Assembly: GCF_001563225.1 (NCBI RefSeq)
Contig: NZ_CP014206.1
Coordinates: forward strand, 310,001 to 374,000
Reading direction: 5' to 3'
Origin: Pseudodesulfovibrio indicus
GTDB taxonomy: Bacteria > Desulfobacterota > Desulfovibrionia > Desulfovibrionales > Desulfovibrionaceae
Length of the DNA stretch: 64,000 nt
A model generated the notes under the pieces. The model made no database searches. It saw only the letters and a program-made list of their open reading frames with translations, and was not told the origin of the DNA. The position numbers and the translations under genes are program-made. The first letter of the stretch is position 1; every line of letters starts with the position of its first letter. This document shows, piece after piece, positions 16,961 to 25,476 of the stretch.

Positions 16961-17620
16961 TTACGACGCCCCGGACCCGGCCGCCCGCTCCAGGGCGTCC
17001 AGGTCCGGGATGAAATACTCGCCCCGACCGCGCTTGTGCATCAGCCCGGCGCGCTCCATGTCGTTGAGCAGGGTGGACACGGTCTGGCGCGTGGCCCCCA
17101 TGAGCTGGGCCAGCTGCTCGATGGTCAGGTTCACCTTGAGCACGCAGCCGCCGTCCAGCGGTTCGCCCGAGGCGCGGGCCTCGCTCAGGATGTAGTCCAT
17201 GAGCCGGTTGTAGATGTCCTTGAAGGCCAGCCCGCCGATGATGGAGAACGAGTTCTTGAGGATGTGCCCGAGCACGCGGACCATGGTCCGGGTGAACAGG
17301 GGAATCTCGGCCATGCACCGCTTGACCGAGCGCACGTCCGTGAGCAGCAGCTCGACCTCCTCCAGGGCCTGGATGTAGCAGCCGGAGTGCGTGGAATAGG
17401 GGTCGCCGGGGTTGAGGATGGCCAGGGTGAACTCCTTGTCCTCGTAGGCCAGGTAGACCCGAACCCTTCCCGCCGCGACCACGAAGACCATGTCCTCCTC
17501 GCCTTCGGGCCGGAAGACGACCGTCCCCTTGGCGTAGGTCCGCCTGCGGAACACGGACCGCAGATCGGCCAGCTCTTGCCGCTCCAATTCGTCCAGAAGA
17601 TTGACGCCGGTGAATTTCAT
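16961..17620 (-). CDS. cooA: CooA-like CO-sensing CRP/FNR-family regulator
   Basis: This is a CRP/FNR-family regulator of 219 aa that resembles CooA, the heme-based CO sensor. Residues 45-57 (VFVVAAGRVRVYL) and the segment ending HSGC at 78-81 match CooA closely. The heme ligand His77 of Rhodospirillum CooA corresponds to His78 here; the Cys75 position is Ser76, as in several CooA homologues that use another ligand when oxidised. The HTH is LTIEQLAQLMGATRQTVSTLL, with the RQT recognition core of CooA. The start at 17620 follows a GGGGAG site. The matching operator upstream of cooS supports the assignment. A different CRP-family role cannot be excluded. Confidence 0.85.
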   Translation of the reverse strand: MKFTGVNLLDELERQELADLRSVFRRRTYAKGTVVFRPEGEEDMVFVVAAGRVRVYLAYEDKEFTLAILNPGDPYSTHSGCYIQALEEVELLLTDVRSVKRCMAEIPLFTRTMVRVLGHILKNSFSIIGGLAFKDIYNRLMDYILSEARASGEPLDGGCVLKVNLTIEQLAQLMGATRQTVSTLLNDMERAGLMHKRGRGEYFIPDLDALERAAGSGAS

Positions 17621-17742
17621 GTGATGGCTCCCCCCAGGTCCGACCAACCTAGCACGGCACGCGCCGCACCGTCCAACGGGCCCCACTCTTTTTTTCGACG
17701 GGGTGGATGACTTGGCTGTCCGGGGATGGTATCCATCTCACC

Positions 17743-18523
17743 ATGCCCCTCAGGAAAACGCTGCTGGCCGTCGTGGCCTTCCTCCTTCTGGCCTCGTCCG
17801 TCCAGGCCGCGCCCGCCGACGGCGACTGGACGGAACCGCCCACCTGCGTGTTCGGCATGCCCGTGGTCGGGACCGAGCTGCGAATGAGCAAGCAACGCGT
17901 GCTCACCGAGGTCCTGAAGGCCGTTTTCGAGCCCGAGGGGTACGACCTGGTCCACCGGGACCTGCCCTACGCGCGCGCCAAGGCCGAGGTGGCCGAAGGC
18001 AAGATCCAGTGCACCGTGTCCATCCGCGACAACGTCAAGGGCGTCACCCGCGCCAAATCGGTCATCGCCCTGTACTCCCCGGCCGTGGGCTACGTCCTGG
18101 CCGACGGCTTCCACGGGGTGGAGGATCTGGCCGGGCAGAAGGTCGCCCACCTCCACGGCTCCGACATCCAGATGCTGCTCCCCGTGGAGGTCCGCCCCCA
18201 GCCCACCTACGACCTGTCCTCGGCCATCCTCATGCTCGACCGTGGCCACGTGAAATATGTCGTCACCGACGACACGGTGATGCGGGAGGCCATCGCGGCC
18301 TCCGGGCTGCCCGACGTGGAGTTCGGCATCGTCCCGCTCATGACCCTGGAAGTGTTCCCGGTCTTCTCCCCGGACGACAACGGGCGGCGCCTGTGCGCCA
18401 TCTACGACCGCCGCATGCGGGAGCTCGCCTCCTCCGGCAGGCTGGAGGCCATCTACCATCTACCGCAGCTACGGATTTCCGGAAACCTTCATCCGGGAAG
18501 TCCTCAAGGCCAACGGGCGCTGA
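17743..18523 (+). pseudogene. Periplasmic solute-binding protein gene, frameshifted by a 7 bp duplication
   Basis: The N-terminus MPLRKTLLAVVAFLLLASSVQAA is a signal peptide, and the body resembles family 3 (amino-acid type) periplasmic binding proteins (LPYARAKAEVAEG, VTDDTVMREAIAASG). At 18451-18464 the 7-mer ATCTACC is repeated in tandem. Removing one copy restores a normal ending, YRSYGFPETFIREVLKANGR and stop at 18523. As it stands, the frame runs on out of register over the next gene to 18705. The gene is thus broken only in its last 23 residues. A second member of this type lies at 46753. A sequencing or assembly slip cannot be ruled out. Confidence 0.75.
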
Positions 18524-18530
18524 CCTCCAT

Positions 18531-19136
18531 ATGGACGAATACGGCCGCATCGCCCGACTCTACGACCCGCTGGTCGGTCCCGCCCTGCGCCCCATACATC
18601 AAGCCATGGCCGGACTGGCGGGCGCGCCCGGCTCCGCCCTGCTGGACCTGTGCTGCGGCACCGGGTTGCTGGCCGGAATCGGAGCACAACTCGGGCTGGA
18701 CGTGACCGGCGTGGACCTCTCCCCGCACATGCTCGCCGTGGCCGAAGCCAAACGGCCCGGACCCGCCTACCTGCTGGCCGACGCCGCCGCCCTGCCCCTG
18801 CCCGACAACCGGTTCGACGCCGTGGCCGTGAGCTTCGCCCTGCACGAAAAGCCCCTCCACATCGCGGCGGCCATCCTGGGTGAGGCGCGCCGGGTCCTCA
18901 AGGACGACGGGCGCATCCTGGTGGCCGACTATCTCGCGTCCGGGCCGGGCCGGGGCTGGTTCACCGGGCGCGCCATCCACCTGGTGGAGCGGCTGGCCGG
19001 GCAGGACCACCACGCCTGCTTCCGGCAATACTTGGCCGCCGGGGGCGCGGAACCCCTGTTCGCCCGCGCCGGACTGTCCGGCCGGATCAAACGAACTTTC
19101 CTGCACGGCTGGGCCGGGCTGTACGCGGTTCGGTGA
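18531..19136 (+). CDS. Class I SAM-dependent methyltransferase
   Basis: A 201 aa methyltransferase of the UbiE/MenG-like type. The SAM-binding motif LLDLCCGTGLLAGIGAQLG is at about residues 37-55, followed by VTGVDLSPHML, ADAAALPLPDNRFDAV and LKDDGRILVADYL. The substrate cannot be read from the sequence. The ATG at 18531 has no good ribosome site. It lies eight bases after the intended stop of the binding-protein gene, so translation may have been coupled to it. The current frameshift makes ribosomes overrun this start, which could lower its expression. Confidence 0.85.
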   Translation: MDEYGRIARLYDPLVGPALRPIHQAMAGLAGAPGSALLDLCCGTGLLAGIGAQLGLDVTGVDLSPHMLAVAEAKRPGPAYLLADAAALPLPDNRFDAVAVSFALHEKPLHIAAAILGEARRVLKDDGRILVADYLASGPGRGWFTGRAIHLVERLAGQDHHACFRQYLAAGGAEPLFARAGLSGRIKRTFLHGWAGLYAVR

Positions 19137-19197
19137 GTTGCCTCCGGCCCGGCCATCATCCATAGTACCGCCGTAAACCGCTGAAAAAGGGAGCGTC

Positions 19198-19920
19198 ATG
19201 TTCGAAGGATTGTGGACCCTGAACAACCTCATCGCCCTGGTCACCCTGTCCGGGCTGGAGATCGTGCTCGGCATCGACAACATCGTGTTCGTGGTGGTGG
19301 TCACCAACAAGCTGCCCGAGGCGTCGCGGGCCACGGCCCGTCGGCTCGGCATCGGGCTGGCCATGCTCACGCGCATCGCGCTGTTGCTGGCCATTTCGGC
19401 CATCATGGGGCTGACCGCGCCGCTGTTCACCGTGTTCGGGCATGTGGTCTCGGGCCGGGACCTGGTGCTGCTCTCGGGCGGCCTGTTCCTGCTGGCCAAG
19501 GCCACCCACGAGATTCACGATAAGCTGGAGGGGCCGCCGCCCGCGGCCGGGCTGGGCAAGGCGGTGCATTCCTACGCCGGGGCCATTGTCCAGATTCTGC
19601 TGCTCGACCTGGTCTTTTCGCTGGATTCGGTGATCACCGCCGTGGGCATGGCCCAGCACGTCACGGTGATGATCGCGGCCATCGTCATAGCGGTGGGGGT
19701 GATGCTGGTTTTCGCGGGGCCGGTTTCGAAATTTGTGTCGGCGCATCCGACGGTGCAGATGCTGGCGTTTTCGTTTTTGCTTTTGGTGGGGATTTTTCTC
19801 ATGGCCGAGGGGATGCATAGGCATATCGACCGGGGGTATATCTATTTTGCCATGGCGTTTTCGTTGTTTGTGGAGTTTTTGAATTTGAAGATTCGGAAGA
19901 AGGGGACGGTGGTTTCCTGA
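19198..19920 (+). CDS. TerC-family integral membrane protein
   Basis: A 240 aa polytopic membrane protein of the TerC family (PF03741), with about seven hydrophobic segments. Conserved acidic motifs lie in the membrane: SGLEIVLGIDNIVFV near residue 18 and LLDLVFSLDSVITAVGMA near residue 137. These are the hallmark of the family. TerC relatives are linked to tellurite resistance and, in several bacteria, to manganese export. The GGGAG before ATG is good. A long repeat region begins shortly after the stop. The exact substrate is not determinable. Confidence 0.92.
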   Translation: MFEGLWTLNNLIALVTLSGLEIVLGIDNIVFVVVVTNKLPEASRATARRLGIGLAMLTRIALLLAISAIMGLTAPLFTVFGHVVSGRDLVLLSGGLFLLAKATHEIHDKLEGPPPAAGLGKAVHSYAGAIVQILLLDLVFSLDSVITAVGMAQHVTVMIAAIVIAVGVMLVFAGPVSKFVSAHPTVQMLAFSFLLLVGIFLMAEGMHRHIDRGYIYFAMAFSLFVEFLNLKIRKKGTVVS

Positions 19921-19957
19921 TTTTTTCTTTGGGAAGAGAAGAGGAGGGAAGAGGAGA

Positions 19958-20463
19958 GCCGTCGCTGGCGCTCCTCCAAGTTTTTTTGGAGCCCTCCCGG
20001 CGGGGTTCTTTCTTTTCCGGGCGAAAAGAAAGAACCAAAGAAACGCCGGGGGGGGTCATCCCCGCCCGAAGTTTCACCGCCAAGAATCCGATCCGCTCGG
20101 TGCGGCTTCGCATAGCGGGCCATCTGCACATTTTTCGAGGGGAAATTTGATCCTCACGTAGTATTGCTACGCTGCGGTCAAATCCCCCCTCGAAAAATGC
20201 ACAGCTGACCCACTCTGCGAAGCCTTCCGGCTCCATCTGATGAAAAGTAAAGTGCGAGTCTCCACGGGAACGCCCCTTTTAAGGGATACCGAGGAGCAAC
20301 GTGAGCGGAGCCGCCGCCCCTTCGCGGTCGGCTTCTAGGCGTCCAGAACAGGGCTCGCTCCCTGCGTCCTGACGGAACGCCGTGCGAAGGAAGAGGGCCT
20401 TTGAACGGGACTTCGGGGTAGGAGAGCCACTGTTAGAGGCTGCGCCTCAAAGGTGTTCCAGGG
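19958..20463 (-). repeat. Long dispersed repeat, copy A
   Basis: This segment is the reverse complement of the repeats at about 28210-28660 and 49695-50090. Shared landmarks are a GGTTCTTTCTTTTC/GAAAAGAAAGAACC palindrome (about 20018-20040), the CTCCATCTGATGAAAAGTAAAGTG segment and GAGCCGCCGCCCCTTCGCGGTCGG. Copy A is split by a 119 bp palindrome (20105-20223) absent from the other two. Short ORFs cross it but none is preserved between copies. Further GAGGC-GCCTC modules follow to about 20600. Confidence 0.75.
20105..20223. repeat. 119 bp palindrome inserted in repeat copy A
   Basis: It begins GCTTCGCA and ends TGCGAAGC. The arms carry TGCACATTTTTCGAGGGG against its near complement CCCCTCGAAAAATGCA. 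Copies B and C lack it and read straight through, so it looks like an insertion of a small palindromic (REP/MITE-like) element. Confidence 0.65.
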
Positions 20464-20648
20464 GAAGGCCTTCGGACGAGAGGGCGGGGTATGAAAGCCG
20501 CTGTTGGGGCTGCGCCCCAAGGCGCTCCAGGGGTGTTAAGGGCGGTGGTTTGGGGGTGACGGCTTTTTGAGGCTGCGCCTCAAAGGCGCGAGAGGGGATG
20601 GTTTGGAGTTGATTTGCCCTTCCGCATTTGACCTCTTTTGCCATCCCC

Positions 20649-21656
20649 CTCACGCTCGGGCAGTCCTCGCCCGAAGAGCGGTCATTCGGAAACCGGGGCC
20701 TAGAGCCTGTTTCAAGCGCCGAAGCCCAGCCCGACTGAGTCTGCCCCGGCAGACATGCCGTCAGGGCAGCGAGAGGCGCTTACAGGCTCTTGGCCACTGT
20801 TTTCGCGCAGCCGCACCGCAGCGCACTTTTTGCTTACTTTTTGGGGCGCAAGCCAAAAAGTAAGGCGCTGTAAAAGCGCAAAACGGTCACCCGCAACAGA
20901 AGCACACCAGACGCGGACGCGCGGCCCAAATCCACCGCGCTTCTCCCTCTTCCTCCCACAATCCCAAAAGGCTTCTGTACGTACTCCCACCAAACCCACA
21001 ACCTCTCCGCGCCCCCCCCTTCCGCCATCCCTCCCACGCTCGGACGGTCCTCGTCCGAAGAGCGGTCATTCGGAAACCGGGGCCTAGAGCCTGTTTCAAG
21101 CGCCGAAGCGCAGCCCGACTGAGTCTGCCTCGGCAGACAATGCCGTCAGGGCAGCGAAAGGCGCTTACAGGCTCTTGGCCACTGTTTTCGCGCCGCCGCA
21201 CCGCAAGCGCACTTTTTGCTTACTTTTTGGGGCGCCAGCCAAAAAGTAAGGCGCTGTAAAAGCGCAAAACGGCTTCTCGCAACAGGGGTACATCAGACGC
21301 GGACGCGCGGCCAATTCTCCCGCGCTCCTCCCTCTTCCTCCATCCCCTCACGCTCGGACAATCCCGGCCCGAAGAGCGGTCATTCGGAAACCGGGGCCTA
21401 GAGCCTGTTTCAAGCGCCGAAGCGCAGCCCGACTGAGTCTGCCTCGGCAGACAATGCCGTCAGGGCAGCGAAAGGCGCTTACAGGCTCTTGGCCACTGTT
21501 TCCGCGCCGCCACACCGCAAGCGCACTTTTTGCTTACTTTTTGGGGCGCAAGCCAAAAAGTAAGGCGCTGTAAAAGCGCAAAACGACTCATCGCGACAGA
21601 GGTACACCAGACGCGAACGCGCGGCCCAAACCCACCGCGCTCCTCCCTCCTCCCCC
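20649..21656. repeat. Three tandem units of a structured repeat
   Basis: Three nearly identical units begin at about 20649, 21030 and 21345; the shared GAAGAGCGGTCATTCGG marker is at 20673, 21057 and 21371. Each unit has an outer inverted pair (GAGCCTGTTTCAAGCGCC against GGCGCTTACAGGCTC) and an inner 12 bp hairpin, CTTACTTTTTGG against CCAAAAAGTAAG. No gene is supported in 19921-21730. The units could be transcribed into structured RNA or be remnants of palindromic repeats. Confidence 0.75.
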
Positions 21657-21673
21657 CTCCTCCTTCCCACGAC

Positions 21674-21706
21674 AAAAAAAGGCGCGGCCCCTCGGGACCG
21701 CGCCTT
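21674..21706 (-). terminator. Terminator of hisG
   Basis: GGCGCGG..CCGCGCC stem (21681-21706) followed by seven T on the minus strand (21674-21680), just past the hisG stop. Confidence 0.9.
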
Positions 21707-21730
21707 GTTCTTGCTTTCGTGACCGCCGGA

Positions 21731-22609
21731 CTAGATGACCTTGTTCAGCGGATATTCGATGATGCCCTCGGCACCGAAGCTGACCAATCTCGGGATCAGC
21801 TCGCGGACGATCTTCTCCTCGACCATTACTTCCACGGACAACCAGTTGGGGTCCTGGAGCTCGGCCACGGTGGGGGAATTCAGGCTGGGTAGGGTGCCGT
21901 TCAGCTCCTTGAGCTTGTCCTTGGGCAGGTTCATTTTCAGCCCGACCATCTTGCCCGCGCGCAGCGCGCCCTGCAGGAGCATGTTGATCTCCTCGATGAG
22001 CTGGCGCTTCTTGGGGTCGGCCCAGGCGTCCTTGTTGGCGATGATCTGAGTGTTGGTCTGCATCAGCTCGGCGATGATCCGAAGCCCGTTGGCCTTGATG
22101 GTCGTGCCGGTCTCGGTGATCTCGACAATGCCGTCGCACAGCCCCTCGACCACCTTGGCCTCGGTGGTGCCCCAGGAAAAGGAAACGTCCACGTCGATGC
22201 CCTGGGAGGAGAAGTATTCCTTGGTGAAGCCCATGAGCTCGGTGGAGATCTTCTTGCCGTGCAGGTCCTCGGGCCGCTTGTACGGGGAATCGCCGCGCAC
22301 GCAGAGCACCCAGCGGGCCTTGCGGTTGGAGACCTTGGAGTAGATCAGGTCATCCACGACCACGACGTCGGACTTGTTCTCGCGAATCCAGTCCATGCCG
22401 GTCAGGCCGACATCGAAGGTGCCGTTCTCGACGTACATGGACATCTCCTGGGCGCGGGCCAGGGAGCACTTGATGCGGTCGTCGTCGATGTCGGGGAAGT
22501 AGTTGCGCTCGTGCAGCTTGATCTTCCAGCCGGCCTTCTCGAACAGTTTGATGGTCGCATCCTGGAGGGAGCCTTTGGGAACGCCGAGTCTGAGGAATTG
22601 TTCGCTCAT
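21731..22609 (-). CDS. hisG: ATP phosphoribosyltransferase, long form
   Basis: This enzyme catalyses the first step of histidine synthesis, joining ATP and PRPP. The 292 aa length, with a C-terminal domain after about residue 215 ([20 protein letters not shown]), marks the long HisG form that binds histidine itself and needs no HisZ. Motifs include [21 protein letters not shown] and the PRPP-loop region [14 protein letters not shown]. The ATG at 22609 overlaps the hisI stop by four bases (ATGA), so the two are translationally coupled. A strong terminator follows. No other his genes are near. Confidence 0.95.
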   Translation of the reverse strand: MSEQFLRLGVPKGSLQDATIKLFEKAGWKIKLHERNYFPDIDDDRIKCSLARAQEMSMYVENGTFDVGLTGMDWIRENKSDVVVVDDLIYSKVSNRKARWVLCVRGDSPYKRPEDLHGKKISTELMGFTKEYFSSQGIDVDVSFSWGTTEAKVVEGLCDGIVEITETGTTIKANGLRIIAELMQTNTQIIANKDAWADPKKRQLIEEINMLLQGALRAGKMVGLKMNLPKDKLKELNGTLPSLNSPTVAELQDPNWLSVEVMVEEKIVRELIPRLVSFGAEGIIEYPLNKVI

Positions 22610-22983
22610 TTCTTGTAAACCTCTTTGGGGTCGAAGACGTACGGGGAGCATTCGCTCACCGCGCCATCCTTGAGTTCGCGGTAGAAGCAGGAGCGGTAGC
22701 CCTTGTGGCAGGCCGCGCCGCCGATCTGCTCGATCAGAAGTACCAAGGTGTCGTCGTCGCAGTCAATGCGGATGGACTTCACCTTCTGAGTATGGCCCGA
22801 GGTACCGCCCTTATGCCATAACTCCTGTCGGCTGCGGCTCCAATAATGGACCTCGCCGGTCTCAAGGGTCTTTTCCCATGACTCTTCGTTCATGTAGGCC
22901 ATCATCAGGACTTCGCCGGTCTCGGCGTCCTGGGCGATGGCGGGCACCAGCCCGTTCATCTTTTCGAAATCTGGTCTGATCAC
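22606..22983 (-). CDS. hisI: Phosphoribosyl-AMP cyclohydrolase
   Basis: This enzyme opens the purine ring of phosphoribosyl-AMP, the third step in histidine synthesis. The 125 aa correspond to the HisI domain alone, without the HisE part. Zn and Mg ligands are visible in [16 protein letters not shown] and in [15 protein letters not shown] (Cys, Cys and acidic residues). The GTG start has GAGGTACCGCAA upstream. It is the first gene of a two-gene operon with hisG. Confidence 0.95.
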   Translation of the reverse strand: MIRPDFEKMNGLVPAIAQDAETGEVLMMAYMNEESWEKTLETGEVHYWSRSRQELWHKGGTSGHTQKVKSIRIDCDDDTLVLLIEQIGGAACHKGYRSCFYRELKDGAVSECSPYVFDPKEVYKK

Positions 22984-23131
22984 TTGCGGTACCTCGTATC
23001 AGATGTCTTTCACCGGTCCGGGATTGGGCCGGGGCAGGCTATATAGCCAATGCCGTGCCAAAGCGCAACCCGCGCCCGGCCGCGTCACCCGATTGTCATG
23101 GGCCGGTCCGGGGACGATCCCGGACGGAAGA

Positions 23132-24178
23132 TCAGCGGGAGCCGTCGGTCCCCTTGCGCTCGCGGACCATCCGGGCGGTGAGCTTGCCCATGCCCCGGGC
23201 CGCGAACCCGATGCCGTAGACGAAAAAGAACACGGCGGCGGCCAGGGAAAGCCGCGACAGGGGATCGCCCGGCGACCCCATGCGGGCCGCACCCGCCAGG
23301 GCGCAGAACACGCCCATCAGGCAGAGCGCGGCAAAGAGCAGATCCATGGGGCCGGACTCCTCCCGGTACGCCTTCATCCACCGCTTGAGCCGGCTGCGCC
23401 GCAGCTCGTGGTCCACGCGCACGCGGGCCGCCATGACCCGGCTGAACCCGAACCCCGGCGACTTGCCTTCGCGCTGCTGGGCCTTCATCCGCCGGGTGAT
23501 GGAGGCCACGTAGCGAACCATGACGAAGATCACCGCGCCGAAGAGCACGTTCAGGCCGATGGCCGTGGGGCCGGGGATGGCCGTGCCGATGCGCTCGGCC
23601 ATGCGGAAGCTCATGGGCGGGAAATCATACAGCGCGTGGAACAGGATGGGCAGCAGGAGCGCCTTGAGGTACAGCGCGGTGCGCTCCTTGCGGGCAAAGG
23701 CGGCCCGGCCCACGTAGTAACCCATGATCGCCCCGACCAGGGCGTGGCACGGCACGGCCAGGAAGGCACGGCCAACGGCCACGCCCATGCCCCCCTCCAT
23801 GACGAAGAGCAGGTTCTCGGCCGTGGCGAAGCCCAGCGACACGGTCACGCCGTAGACGATGCCGTCCATGGGCTCGTCGAACGCCCGGAGGTTGACGCAG
23901 TACCGCCGGAGGACGATCAGCTTGAAGCATTCCTCCGGGATGGCGGCCATGAGCAGGGCGTGGCCCAGGCCGAGCAGGTAGGGATTGTCGGGCGGCAGCG
24001 CGGACTCCACCAGGGACAAGAAGGGGTACACCAGGTAGATGCACAGGACGATGAGCACGCCGAGCAGGAACGAGGAGATCAGCGCCCCTGCCGGTTCGGG
24101 ATACTTGTCGCTCGAAACGAACAGCCACAGCAGGACGGCGGACGGGACGAGCGCCATGAGGATGAGAGCTATATCCAC
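23132..24178 (-). CDS. PrsW-family intramembrane metalloprotease
   Basis: A 348 aa polytopic membrane protein with the PrsW pattern: PEECFKLIVL (Glu82-Glu83), DEPMDGIVYGVTVSLGFATAENL, VPCHALVGAIMGYYVG and FHALYDF. These Glu and His residues are the presumed zinc site. PrsW in Bacillus cleaves an anti-sigma factor; the substrate here is unknown, and no anti-sigma gene is adjacent. The GTG start has AAGGGGATTTC upstream. The C-terminal third is a basic cytoplasmic segment followed by two more membrane helices, so it is longer than minimal PrsW proteins. It is divergent from the DegT aminotransferase gene. Confidence 0.85.
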   Translation of the reverse strand: MDIALILMALVPSAVLLWLFVSSDKYPEPAGALISSFLLGVLIVLCIYLVYPFLSLVESALPPDNPYLLGLGHALLMAAIPEECFKLIVLRRYCVNLRAFDEPMDGIVYGVTVSLGFATAENLLFVMEGGMGVAVGRAFLAVPCHALVGAIMGYYVGRAAFARKERTALYLKALLLPILFHALYDFPPMSFRMAERIGTAIPGPTAIGLNVLFGAVIFVMVRYVASITRRMKAQQREGKSPGFGFSRVMAARVRVDHELRRSRLKRWMKAYREESGPMDLLFAALCLMGVFCALAGAARMGSPGDPLSRLSLAAAVFFFVYGIGFAARGMGKLTARMVRERKGTDGSR

Positions 24179-24308
24179 GAAATCCCCTTGTCTGGTTTGG
24201 GTCCGGTCCGTATTCGATAGCCGCCGGGGAACGCGCGGTCAACGTTTACCGCCCGCACATTATCTGCTAAACCTCGCCTCACTCAACCCGTAAAAGGAGA
24301 ACGCGAAC

Positions 24309-25472
24309 ATGCCCGTTCGTACCAAGGATAATTTTCTGGTTTTCGGCGCTCCCCGCATCGAGCAGGACGAGATAGACGAGGTCGTGGCCTCCATGAAGTC
24401 CGGCTGGCTCGGCACCGGCCCCAAGGTGGCCCGGTTCGAGAAGGACTTCTCCGCCTACGTGGGCGCGTCCCACGCCGCGGCCTGCAACTCCTGCACCGCG
24501 GCCCTGCACCTCTCGCTGGTGGCGCTCGGCCTCAAGCCCGGCGACGAGGTCATCACCACCCCGCTGACGTTCTGCGCCTCGGTCAACGCCATCATCCACG
24601 CCGGAGGCACGCCCGTGCTGGCCGACGTGGACCCCGTGACCCAGAACATCGACCCGGACCGCGTCCGCGAGAAGATCACCCCGCGCACCAAGGCGATCCT
24701 GCCCGTACACTTCGCCGGGCGCTCCTGCGACATGGACCGCTTGATGGCCCTGGCCGACGAACACGGCCTGAAGGTCGTGGAGGACTGCGCACACGCCATC
24801 GAGACCACCTGGAAGGGACAACACGCCGGGACCTTCGGCGACTTCGGCTGCTTCTCCTTCTACGTCACCAAGAACGTCTGCACCGGCGAGGGCGGCATGG
24901 TCATCGCCCGCGACGAGGAGGCCATCCGCGACGTCAAGGTGCTCGGTCTGCACGGCATGTCCGCCGACGCCTGGAAGCGGTTCTCGGACGAGGGATACAA
25001 GCATTACCAGGTGGTCCACGCCGGGTTCAAATACAACATGATGGACATTCAGGCCGCCATCGGCATCCATCAGTTGAAGCGGATCGAGGAATATTTCGTG
25101 CGCCGCTGCGAGATCTGGGACCGGTACCAGGAGGCGTTCCGGCCCCTGCCGGTGGGCACCCCGGCCCCGGAGGAACCCGGCACCCGCCACGCGCGGCACC
25201 TCTACACCCTGATGGTCGACCCCGTGGCCTGCGGCATCGATCGCGACCAGTTCCTGGTCCGGCTGACCAGGGAAGGGATCGGCGCGGGCGTCCACTACCT
25301 GGCCGTCCCAGAGCATCCCTACTACCGGGAGCGGTACGGCTGGAAGCTCGAAGACACGCCGCACGCCGTGGCGCTCGGCCGCGAGACCATCAGTCTGCCC
25401 CTGTCCGCCAAGCTGACGGACAAGGACGTGGACGACGTTATCAGGGCCGTGAATATCTGCCTGGAGGGATAG
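24309..25472 (+). CDS. DegT/DnrJ/EryC1/StrS-family PLP aminotransferase
   Basis: The 387 aa enzyme belongs to the sugar aminotransferase family that transfers an amino group to nucleotide-linked keto sugars. Visible features are GWLGTGPKVARFEKDFSAYVG, ACNSCTAALHLSL (PLP phosphate contact), VVEDCAHAIE (Asp159, PLP nitrogen) and SFYVTKNVCTGEGGM with the Schiff-base Lys188. AAAGGAG precedes the ATG. It is a lone gene here, ending just before the convergent diguanylate cyclase gene. It may supply an aminosugar for surface polysaccharide, but the substrate is not determinable. Confidence 0.92.
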   Translation: MPVRTKDNFLVFGAPRIEQDEIDEVVASMKSGWLGTGPKVARFEKDFSAYVGASHAAACNSCTAALHLSLVALGLKPGDEVITTPLTFCASVNAIIHAGGTPVLADVDPVTQNIDPDRVREKITPRTKAILPVHFAGRSCDMDRLMALADEHGLKVVEDCAHAIETTWKGQHAGTFGDFGCFSFYVTKNVCTGEGGMVIARDEEAIRDVKVLGLHGMSADAWKRFSDEGYKHYQVVHAGFKYNMMDIQAAIGIHQLKRIEEYFVRRCEIWDRYQEAFRPLPVGTPAPEEPGTRHARHLYTLMVDPVACGIDRDQFLVRLTREGIGAGVHYLAVPEHPYYRERYGWKLEDTPHAVALGRETISLPLSAKLTDKDVDDVIRAVNICLEG

Positions 25473-25476
25473 CGGG

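Noticed and set aside
20649-21656. CRISPR array
   Set aside because: Units are over 300 bases, with no short direct repeats and spacers and no cas genes.
19929-21670. Many short frames in the 19.9-21.7 kb repeat block
   Set aside because: They overlap in all frames, change frame between repeat copies and have no ribosome sites or family motifs.
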